Source: Laetiporus sulphureus 93-53
Taxonomy: Eukaryota; Basidiomycota; Agaricomycetes; Polyporales; Laetiporaceae
Reading direction: 5' to 3'
NCBI RefSeq assembly: GCF_001632365.1
Contig: NW_024468561.1
Span: 198,209 to 262,208 of the forward strand
Length of the DNA stretch: 64,000 nt
In this document: in pieces, positions 9,410 to 18,951 of the stretch
Layout: each line of letters begins with the position of its first letter
How positions within the stretch are numbered: the first letter of the stretch is position 1
Notes under the pieces: generated by a model
Seen by the model: the letters and a program-made list of their open reading frames with translations, nothing else
What the model was told of the DNA's origin: nothing
Database searches by the model: none
Translations under genes and position numbers: made by a program

Positions 9410-12205
9410 ATGTCGTATCGCGAAAGCAAAGGATCCGAATCGGACTCTGGAGATGAGCCGGTAGGCTATCCAGGAGGCAAAGGACACATGACGCCATTGT
9501 CATGGAACGATGCAACCAATGAAGAATTGGATTGGTTCACAGATGTCAGGAATACGCGAGCCATTGCATTGTGAAGACGACAACGGCTGGAGAACCTTAC
9601 AACCCCAGAAGAACAGCAGGAGCTCCGAGAGCTTGAACATGACGTTGAAGAAATTCAACGGGTAATCAACAATAGGAAGGACATCACAAAGGACTTCGAG
9701 GACGAATTCCTAGCGCATACGGACCTTCCTAGAGGAGAATCGATACAAGTTGATCCAAGGCCAGAGGACGCTGAAGGATCAGGCAAGGGTAAAGGACGGG
9801 AGGAATGGAATCCTCTCGGCATCAATCCAAGTTCACTAAGGAGTGGCGACTCCAGCGTTACGCCAACATCCAAGAAGCCCTACGATGGGTTAGGATTATG
9901 GAAAGGAGTCAGGATGACACCTTTAACCAGGACAGCCTCGGAAGGAGGAAGGCCAGTAACGCCACTCAGAGTACCAATAAGGCCACAGTCGGCCATGGCA
10001 CAAACAGGTAGTTTGGGAACTACTGGTCAAAATCCCATCAAAGCACGGTACGATCCAGCTAGTGGACCACCAGTGCATCCAGGACTGACATGTCTGGAAT
10101 TCCAGTGGCAGGAATATCTCATGGAAATGAATCTCTACGCGCTGTATAATTCTGCACAACCAGAATTGGAAAAAGAGGAATTACAGCTAGGAAAGATCCG
10201 ACTGTTCGCAGGAGATAAGCGAATGTTTACGTCATTCCTCCAGGCTGGAGAACGACATCTCCAAGCAAATATCCACATATACGACGACGACTATAGTCAG
10301 ATAACGTTCATCCTATCCCACTTCGAACCAGGTTCAGCAGCAGCAAAATGGGTCGAATCATGGGAAGCAGCGATGATCGCATCTACAGGAAGATCGGATG
10401 ATCTAGGACTTTATCGCGACTTTCGGATGATGCTCCAAGAAAAGTATGGGGGAGTCGCAACCAAGGACCAAGCATGGCAAACGCTACTCGACAATCAGTG
10501 TAGGCAGAAGAAAGGAAAGGTCGACGATTACATCAGGAATCTCGACATCCTCTTTCGCTATGCTGAAATCGACGACGACTATACCAAGCTCGTCCATTTC
10601 AAGCGAGGCTTGGAATCAAAGTTGGCAGAAAAAGTCTTCCTTACTCCTAATCCTCCAACTACGTATGAGGATGCTTGCAACGTGGCAAGACAAGTCAACG
10701 ACCTGCGAACCGTCCATAAGGGAAAAAGCAATATCTTCGATTTCATCACACATGCGAATCAGGGTGATTCAATGGATGAAGGAGACTCGATGGAGATAGA
10801 TGATCCCAATGCAATGGACGTCGACAGGGCACGACGAATATGACAAGTATGGAGCCATCCAATTAAGGAATGCTTGTGCTATCGATGCAGAAAGCCAGAA
10901 CACGAGATGAATCAATGTCCCGCAAAGAAGCCAAACATCGATCGAACCCTGCCCGTACAAGCCGTATCAAAGAAGAAGCAGAAGAAGACTTCTTCAATTA
11001 TGAAGAAGGATGAGCGCGCATCCATCGAATCAAAAGAATCAATAAAGGATTCATCCCGCGGATCAAAAGAACCCTCAAACGATCCATCGATCACGAAAAA
11101 GATGCAAAAGCAGATTGAGCAACTAGTAACAAAGTTGGTCAATGAAAAGCTTGTCAAGCTTCTTCTCGGAGCCGACAGTCGAGAGCACCATATCGATCGA
11201 AAGAAGAAGGAAGCAGAAGAAGACAATGAGGAACCTATGGACATCGATCGAATGTCTGAACATATTCTTGGCATGAACACCATTCGGATTGGCGCCATAT
11301 GTACTCATTCATCGCACGATGACCAGATGGCCTTCCCTACATCAATATGGAAGGAAGTGCTTATGTCATCGCTCGATCTCAGTCAAAAAGAATGGCGTGG
11401 TATCAAGGTCATTGTCCAAAGAAAATTTGACAAGAGACGGCAAGGAGATGACGATAAAAGTACTTCATCGTCTACATCTTCCTCTTCAGCAGACAGCATG
11501 CTCAGATGGCATATGGAGACATGTCCCAACCAGAAAGGCAAACAGAAGAAGACAAAGCAGCAGCAGTCGACTAAGCCTGACCAGCAGTCTTCACCTTCCA
11601 TTAACCAATGGATCAATCAGCCATTCAAAGGGACTCGTGAAGACTCTCGCCGTTCACAACCAGGACAAGGACAGTTCTCTGGTCGATGTTGAAATTGCAA
11701 TCGTATCGGACATCACGCATTTGAATGTCCAAAGCCACCTCGGGCAAACGATACTTCCGAAAACAGTAACTGATCAAGGTCACGACCACTGCACAAAAAT
11801 AACCAATGGAATGCAGGACGAATCCCTGATTCGTTATCACCCAAGCATCCCAAGGCAACCTATGCATGGAACTCCAGTATTGATTCCTCGAATCCAAGTA
11901 CTGGCAGCAATACGAAGCAAGGAACTCCTCCGAGTCCCTCAAACTCACAAGTGCATCGCAGTGGACGGACGGTCGAGCTGTTCAACAGTGATTCTGAATC
12001 ATCAAGTGCCAATCAGACTTCTTGGGCTGATCAAGTCGAACGGAGATACCAGTCTCTGAGCAGCCCTGCACCGGAACAATCAAGCATCGGCACGAATGAT
12101 GAATCCTCCGCTGAATCACACGACAGCTCCACGCATACTATTTCAAGAATACTTCCTTCCTCGAAGCGGAAGCCCAGACGGAGAAGACAGGATCTTATGG
12201 TTTAA
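9410..12205 (+). pseudogene. Gag polyprotein of the LTR element, frame broken by four TGA codons
   Basis: A single reading frame of 931 codons runs from ATG 9410 (alternative ATG 9323) to TAA 12203-12205. It is interrupted only by TGA at 9572, 10841, 11690 and 11771; no TAA or TAG occurs inside. Domains: an acidic/basic N-terminal region; a retrotransposon Gag core around residues 240-450 (for example AAKWVESWEAA, YRDFRMMLQEKYG, DDYIRNLDILF); zinc knuckle 1, CYRCRKPEHEMNQC (about residues 490-503, C-x2-C-x4-H-x4-C); a Lys/Ser/Glu-rich linker; and zinc knuckle 2 at about residues 760-773, whose second position is one of the TGA codons (C-TGA-N-C-NRIG-H-HAFE-C). The C-terminal 150 residues are Ser-rich. 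As written it could give only fragments, the longest 9914-10843. Confidence 0.85.
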
Positions 12206-12242
12206 TTGCCAAGAGGTCTTGGCAGTTGGAGAGGGAAGCTTG

Positions 12243-12975
12243 TGTTACGAAACGTACCATCGCTCATGGTCACGTGATCTACATGAACAAGCACCTAGAA
12301 GAGACGCCCAATCACGGTCAGGTGATATCAGTCACTATGTGACTGAGGACAGCTTCTAGTCACTATGTGACCGAGGACAGCTTCTCGGGTTCTCAAACTC
12401 TAACCCCAGGATCTGCGATCCAGGACTTTGGTTCCCATTTCATATTTCAGGTATTTTACCTACGCTTTTCTTAGCTCACCAATTACCTGGTTCGCAGCAG
12501 CTAAGCTCCGGTGTGTTTCACCTATCTTTATCACTGAGGCAGTGTAGAGGACCCCTTGTACTAGTACCCCAGACTATAGATCTGCGACTATATAAAGGGG
12601 CGGAGCAGCAGCTGGAAGATAACCTCTTCCACCTGTGACTCTGAACGTTCTCAGTTCTAGAACCCTCATGCAATCGTACTCGCTCTCAAGAGGTAGTAAG
12701 CTCGTACGCTTGCTAGAGTCAGAACAGCGAACCTAGTAACCTGCAGATGAACGCGCAGTAGCTGTAGCGGCCAAGGCCTAGCAAGGGTAGAGTGAGGACC
12801 TCCCTGCTACATCGTCTACTAGGCTTGACCACACTATAAACCCTGCTAATAGTCTGCCTGACTATTGGAGACGTCAGGTATATTTGGTATCTGAGTCTCT
12901 GTCCACGTTGTGGACTAGTACGTGTGAGAAAGCACACGTGGTTCTGAACGTTCTAGCAGGGAACACTTCGTAACA
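12243..12975 (+). repeat. 3' LTR of the Gag-only element
   Basis: 733 bp, aligned end to end with 8251-8983 without indels. By eye I count nine differences, all transitions. It ends CGTAACA at 12975 and is followed by the target duplication TAATA. Confidence 0.92.
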
Positions 12976-13305
12976 TAATATGCATGTGAACAGGATCAGT
13001 GCTCTGTCATAGCCTGTGTTAAAAGGTCAGTTATCCAAATGAAACCTTCTGTAATGCATCCATCAACTGTGTCTGTCAGATGACACCCTCATCCACTACC
13101 AAAACACACTCACCACACCTTTACATTCTCGAGTCAGTCACAAGTAACCTGTGGACCTTGCACCCTTCAGAATCAGTCACTCCTCTGTATCATCCCATTC
13201 ATTAGAGATAGAGCAGAGTGATTTACACTCATCTCACTCCACAATGCAGCAAACAGTACTGCCAGATCACAGACCATAGAGAGGTGGTGGGTGCACATAT
13301 CCACA
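12976..13305 (-). repeat. Repeat family E, copy 1, second segment
   Basis: Continues the family E copy interrupted at 8250. The reverse complement of 29974-30310 aligns from ATGCATGTGAAC (12980s) through GAAACCTTCTGTAATGCA (near 13040) to ACTGCCAGATCACAGACCAT (near 13260). Homology fades by about 13305, where gypsy polymerase sequence begins. Confidence 0.75.
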
Positions 13306-13309
13306 TTCC

Positions 13310-14729
13310 CTGGGTAAATTGGCTGGTGCCCATTCTGAAAGCAATTGAGGATAAGGTAAGGTCTGCTCTTCACTCTCAGGAATAAGCCAGGAAATATGAG
13401 TATCCCTCAGCATCATATTGCACAAACATGTTTGTGATAACGACAAAGAACAGGAATATATGAATGATCATCAATCTTGAATCTCTCAATGCTGTTACCA
13501 TTTATGACTCAGCACTTTCTCCATGGGCAGATGAATTCATTAAAAATTTCATAGGTCAGGCTATATATATGCTCTGTGACTTGCTATCTGAATATGATGT
13601 GTGCATTCTGGTGGCAGGGTTTCATGACCTCACAACTTTCCACTCACTTCTCAGACCTATGCATGTCACTTGCCTATCACAGGGATATACAAATGCTATG
13701 CAGGAGTCTCAGCATGCCACATCTTATGTGCTTGGACCCATGAGTCCTGAACTCACAGCAGTATTCACCAACAATATATATGCACTCAGTTCACGATCTC
13801 AATATGGTAATGAGACTATTTTTTCTAATTCAAATGTTCATTGATTTGTCTATGAGTTCACTACCACAGTCAACCTACTCCTGAGGCATTTTATCGAGGC
13901 TGAGATCACAGTGTTGAGGAGCAAACTAGTACTGGCTATGTCAAAGCTCAAGGTAGTGGGCATGGTGGTATCACTCAAAGGATGGAAGATCGATCACAGA
14001 CTCATGAGCAAGATCATCAAATGGCCTGAATGTGAGAACATCTCAGAAGTACGTGAATTTCTAGGGACTGCAGAGGTGGCTAGATGATGAATAAAAGGGT
14101 TGTCTCTTATTGTGAAGCCACTAACTCTTTTGTTATGAGACACAGAAAAAGAATTCATCTTCAGAAAGGGCCAAAAGGCAGCTATGGATGCTCAAGAAGC
14201 TCATATCAGATGCATCTGTGCTCAAAAACTTTGATTATCAACTCATAGTGTGCATACAGCCAGGAATATGTGAGTTTCAAAATGAATTGGTCATCTCAGA
14301 GTTAATTCATTGATTCATGACATGGGCTGGGTACTGTTCCAATATGAAGAATCAGTGAAATGTTCAGTTTTATTCAGCTCTTATACATTCAATGTGACTG
14401 AGCCCTGCTATTCACAGTTAAAGGTTGAGCTATATGACATTTTCAGAGCTACGAAGGAGTTGCATCACCACATTTGGAGCATACTTTTTGATCTTGAGGT
14501 CAGCGTGAAGTACTTGCATCAAATCAGTGAGCTGGATCTGCCAAATGCATCTATGATGTGCTGGGTCACATACCTCAAGTTATTCAGTTTCAAACTCGAA
14601 CATGTATCAGCTGGCAAACACATCACTGCAAATGGATTATCATGTCCAAGGGCCTCAGCAGATGACTCAGACAAATCAGATGGGAAGGATCAGCTGGATA
14701 GGATGATAGGAAACACAAGAGGTGAGTGA
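13310..14729 (+). pseudogene. Ty3/gypsy relic: reverse transcriptase and RNase H
   Basis: Plus-strand coding remnants in order. The RT palm at 13464-13844 begins INLESLNAVTIYDSALSPWA and contains FHDLTTFHSLLRPMHVTCL and YTNAMQESQ. The catalytic (Y/V)xDD box is degraded (VFTNNIYAL). The RT connection at about 13900-14110 has VVGMVVSLKGWKIDH and ISEVREFLGTAEVA. The RNase H region at 14310-14729 has GWVLFQYEESVK, CYSQLKVELYDIFRATKEL and LPNASMMCWVTYLKLF. Stops and frame changes occur throughout, so it is dead. It belongs to the same agaricomycete gypsy type as the gag-protease relic at 3196-5830 and is probably its continuation. No integrase is recognisable downstream. Confidence 0.8.
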
Positions 14730-16200
14730 TCTGATTACCTCACCTTTATTCACTGGCAAGATGCACCTTTCTCTCTTGGAGTTTTTCCATCCATGAAAGG
14801 CAAGCTCATATATGCTGCAGCTGGTCCAGGGCATCAAGAAATCGATGCAAATCTATTCAGATCTCAACCACACTGGTGATCTGTGCATGAAGCTCATATC
14901 AACACTGGCACATCAGTGAAAACTGTTCCATTACCATTTCATGCATCATTTCTACAAAACATAGATGACATCTTGTAAGACAACTGCTTGCATTTTGAGA
15001 GCTTTGCGGACTTTGCTAAAGAAAACAAATTTATGACAATCATGTAGCATAGTTGGCTGGGATAAACCACCATCTGCTAGGAGGTACATACTAGCACTAA
15101 GTGTACATGTTCAATAGAATCAATGGTATTTTTAGAGGATATTCACCAGACTCAATGTCAGTGGGGATGAAGCTTGTTAAAGCAGCATTCATCACATATT
15201 TTGAAGTGACCAGTTTGACTTCACTATCTAGTGCCTCGACTCTCTAGCTTCTGAAATCTGAGATTCCTCACTGCTGGAACTGTCATGTGTATGAGCAAAC
15301 ATTGCATGAATATCTTGGGTGAAACCCAAGAGGGGTTTTGCTGATTATGCCACTAATCTTGATCAATGATGATCTGCCATCACTGCATTGACTCTGTGTG
15401 AGCATAAATTGGACCCCTTCACCGGTGAAACAACATATCATTTGAAGCATAAAAAGTTGTGGCAACACAGAAAATTTATATGTGAAATTGATTGCGAAGT
15501 TCAAATCATGTGCTGAACTGTGATATTTGCATCTGCATGATTTGCATCACAGACACCAAGAAAATGGCCTTGCTCTCTGAGTAAGGAATTTATGCATGAG
15601 TATTTCCACTATTCAGCCACAGATATTAATAAAGTTTCTGGCACCCTTCTAGTTGACTGATCATCACATTATGGGCAGAGGCTTTTCACAGGATGGTGCT
15701 TGATCCACATGCAATTCTCTAACCTGAGCTTCCACTGGCATACTCTGACATTTCTTATCACTATAACATCTTCACTACAACTTTGCTCAGATTTCAACAT
15801 TGTCAGTGATTATCACTATGACATCTTGGCTACAACTTCATTCAGATCTCAATGTTGTCAGTGATCATAGAAATGGTCATTCTTCATCACTTCACATATC
15901 AAGTTTGATGGTGAGCTAACTTTGTCATCTCTGTCATTCATTAGGGGCTAAAAGAGCATTGTGGTGTCATTAACAGTATATGCTTGGCATCATCCATATA
16001 TTCATGTAGCACCATTCTCACAGTTATGATGTAGTAGATCCTGCTGTGTTGATTTTCAAGATGGTGCAAAACAATTAGAACAGAGAGGTTGCTGCATCGA
16101 CACAGGCTGCAGTGAAAAGGCAGAAGGTCATAGACTCAGAACCAAAGGAGAAAGGAAAGATCATTATAAAGAATCAGGACCAGTTGCTGTAGACTATAGC
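14730..16200. other. Unassigned repeat-block DNA with a 55-bp tandem duplication
   Basis: No family recognised. A direct tandem duplication lies at 15756-15810 and 15811-15864 (units beginning TATCACTATAACATC and TATCACTATGACATC). The stretch follows the gypsy RNase H, where an integrase would be expected, but I cannot see integrase motifs. Confidence 0.35.
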
Positions 16201-16673
16201 ATGATGTGTTTATGCCAGTGGTGGTGGCAAAGCTTTGTGCAATCACTCAAAACTTTACCACCTAGCGCAGACACTATCGAGGTGGTAGATGGCAGTAACA
16301 GCAAGGGCCAATCACATGAGCATTCACACTGCAGCCTCTGTGGCAGACACTTCTCTACATCTTCCTGCCTCCACAATGATCACTGGCACATTTTGTCATG
16401 TGAAGTTCTCTACAAAGGTGACCCTAAACTGACAACTGTCTCAAGGATGCATCCCAAAAGGCATTTCTACTGTAAATTGTGCCCACTGTGGTTCGAGTTT
16501 GTTTATGATATACAGGTAGATGATGTTTATTGTTTATTGTCAGCCTGTCTCTAACATTTTGCAGCATTATGCCAGTGACAATTGCATAGACACCATTGAT
16601 GTCAAGACTGATGACACTGAAAACCTGATCATTACAAATGGTCATGGTATTGAGCAGAAGGATATACAGTAGG
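16201..16673 (+). pseudogene. Unrecognised cysteine-rich coding remnant with one intron
   Basis: An open stretch from 16201 contains HSHCSLCGRHFSTSSC and HFYCKLCPLWFEFVYDIQ. A candidate 49-bp intron (16516-16564, GTAGATG...TTGCAG) then joins in frame to HYASDNCIDTIDVKTDDTEN, ending near 16673. The CxxC pairs suggest zinc binding. I do not recognise the family and see no start consensus or partner exons, so this may be a fragment of an old transposon or host gene. Confidence 0.3.
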
Positions 16674-17399
16674 TATGTAAAATCTGTTCAACCAAGACCT
16701 TTACCTCCAGTTCTAAGATATTTTAGCCCTGCTAGCAAACCCTCACTGTGCAAACATGATGCCATGGCTTCACTGCATCATGCAGCTTTCAATGCCAACA
16801 GGCATATATTCTGTGTTGTTTGTTCTTAAAGATCGCAGTTGTTTCAACTCAGACATTTCATATCACACCCCATCATTCTACAAATTTGGTGTCCACTCCA
16901 TGAATGACCTGAATGTGATCATTCATATTGGTCGCAAAAATGACTGGTGGTTCTTAATGATATACTTACACAAGTTCTGGCACACCTCACATGATGAATG
17001 CAAGAAAATTCTGAAAGCTCTATAGAAAGTGAGCAAAACATGAGAAAATTACTACAACCAAACTTGATCAAACCATGTGGATGACAATGCGGCCATATAT
17101 CATTTCCTCCATTACTTGTGACTTAAAAGTATGATGTCCTTTATTCCACATATGAATCATATAGGTGTTCATATAGCAGAGGAGCTTAATAGCTACTGTG
17201 ACCTTTCACAGAGGAATTGAGAGAATGATCACAATACTCTACAAGTCTGTGGGCTGACTGACCTGGAGTATATGGTTATCTGGAAAGGTTTAGGGGGATC
17301 AAAAGAACTAAGGATAAAGTTGGTTGATCTGGTGGTCCAAAACCAGTGATGGGATAAATTGTGGGGAACTTACAGGGTCTCTTCTAGGTCTAACTTGAC
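16674..17399. other. Unassigned repeat-block DNA
   Basis: An open frame at 16756-17025 (89 codons) and scattered short frames show no recognisable family. No RNA gene or repeat was identified. Confidence 0.3.
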
Positions 17400-18745
17400 A
17401 TCATGTATACTAGTAGCTTGTTCTGATTCCACTCATGTACTTAGCTAAATGATAAATGTGGGGACTTTGATCTATGATGTCGGACTTGCATTCTGCACAC
17501 TCCGAGGACAGCATATCAATGCTAGGTTGATGGAGATGAGAGCGAAGAACATAGTTGGCACATAGAGAATATCACATAGTGTAAACTTCACAGCTCTTCT
17601 CTTGTGTATGATATCAATGCAAATATTACCTTCACCTGTGGCATAGAAGATCTGTCCATAGGCTGAAGTAATCAGCTTGCACTCAGTCTCCCAGAAGGTA
17701 TGAAATTTGAGCATATCAGATCGAAGTGATGGCTTGCACCTGAATCGAGGATTTGAGTGAGCTTCAGGAGCTTTATTCTCTCGACCTTCAAAAAATCGGT
17801 TGCAATGGTGAATGCAAATGTCTCATTGTCGCCTGTTATCACCACTTTCACACTGGCTCTCCCTGATTGCTTGTCATGCTTCCTTCCCCTGTTCTTGCTC
17901 CATGGCCCTTGGCCCTCTTTTTCATCACATTTTGTCCAGCACTCCTTTTTCAGGTAGCTGAGCTTGCTGCAATTGCTGCATTTCTTCCTCACACCCTTGC
18001 CACCTGACCTCGTCATGAGTGCAGAGTCTTCCACAGTGCTCTGTGACTCATCCAGGGCAAACTCATCATGTGCAACTGAGTAGATCTAGCATAAGAGTTT
18101 GTTAGATGTGATGGTGGAAGTGGGAGTCATGGTGGTGCCAGTAGCCTGGATGGAAGCCAGGTGAGCAGCAAAGAGGATAATGCATACAACAGAGTGATAG
18201 GACTCTGGGAGGCAGCTGATAATGAGCATGTGATATTGCTTGTCATCAAGAATGCTGCCTGCTGTCATGAACTTAGCCTTGAGCTTCTGAAGCTTGTCTA
18301 GGGTCAGTCAGGAGCCCTTCTCCTGGGTGCAGCAGAGAGTGTGCATCTGTCAGAGTAGTTCAGCCTGAACGAAGTCACCACAGTTGTCATACTCAGCTAT
18401 GACTACCTTTCAAGCTCCAAACAACTTCTTCTCCAGGATAATCTGAAGTTTGAGTGTTTCTGGTAGCATCTGGTATAGAACTATTTTGACACCTCATGTC
18501 CAGCAGCCCATGTGTCATATGCATTCACGTACATCTCATCTGCATCGGAATCCACCCCTAGAGCTGTGAGTGTGGCAGGCTCCTTGTCATGACCATCAAG
18601 ATATTGCACCAGCTTCTTTGCCATTATAGCAAGTCTGAGTTGCTTCTTATAGAGCATCAATCCATCTTCTGTGAGGTGGAGGATCTTGACTGAAGAATCA
18701 TGATTGCTGAGTGACATCTTGTAGTGGCTGGTGAGGCTCATAACC
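17400..18745 (-). pseudogene. Ty1/copia relic: gag, zinc knuckle and protease start
   Basis: Read on the minus strand from just inside the LTR at 18746-18951. Gag begins MSLSNHDSSVKILHLTEDGL (near 18715) and includes KLVQYLDGHDKEPATL. The middle domain has ILDDKQYHMLIISCLPESYH (near 18240). Zinc-knuckle remnant CSNCSKLSYLKKEC (near 17960) has Tyr in place of the required His. The protease motif LDSGASHHFD (near 17740) and the stretch TLCDILYVPTMFFALISI (near 17560) follow. Frame breaks separate these pieces. The element ends about 17400, before integrase or RT, so it is a 5' fragment. Confidence 0.8.
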
Positions 18746-18951
18746 TGTTGGCAGATGGAAAATGAGTGGATGGGAGGACACATGCTACAGTTAAAGGGCT
18801 TGAGTTCCTTGATGAGAGAAGGACTGAAGCCTGCAGAATGAGTGAAGTGGGTGAAAAGTCTTACTGGTGCTAATGCACAATAAGTACATAAAAGAAAATA
18901 CTGACTGATAGATGAGAATGTAAGTCAATACTTAGGCTTGATATTTCAACA
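18746..18951 (-). repeat. 5' LTR of the minus-strand copia relic (family F) with primer-binding site
   Basis: On the minus strand it runs from TGTTGAAATATCAAGCC (18951) to CCAACA (18746), 206 bp. It is followed immediately by GGTTATGAGCC, which resembles the initiator-tRNA-Met primer-binding site used by copia elements. Its outer ~135 bp match 33515-33656, and its inner part matches plus-strand sequence at 35570-35640. Confidence 0.75.

Larger units (their letters stand above)
8251..12975 (+). mobile_element. Complete Gag-only LTR retrotransposon (Ty3/gypsy-like), TSD TAATA
   Basis: Two 733-bp LTRs (8251-8983 and 12243-12975) flank a 3.26-kb interior. The element is bounded by the 5-bp duplication TAATA at 8246-8250 and 12976-12980. 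The interior encodes one long Gag-like frame and nothing resembling protease, reverse transcriptase, RNase H or integrase. It would therefore need enzymes from another element. The purine-rich stretch GGAGAGGGAAG (12228-12238) just before the 3' LTR is a plausible polypurine tract; I could not identify a convincing tRNA primer site after 8983. LTR divergence is only nine differences by my count, so the insertion is young compared with its CpG-poor surroundings. Matching copies of the host repeat without the insertion exist at 30 kb and 45 kb. Confidence 0.9.

Noticed and set aside
9572..11773. Selenocysteine or programmed TGA recoding in Gag
   Set aside because: No evidence of recoding signals; CpG deamination of CGA accounts for all four stops. 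Kept as an alternative only in the findings.
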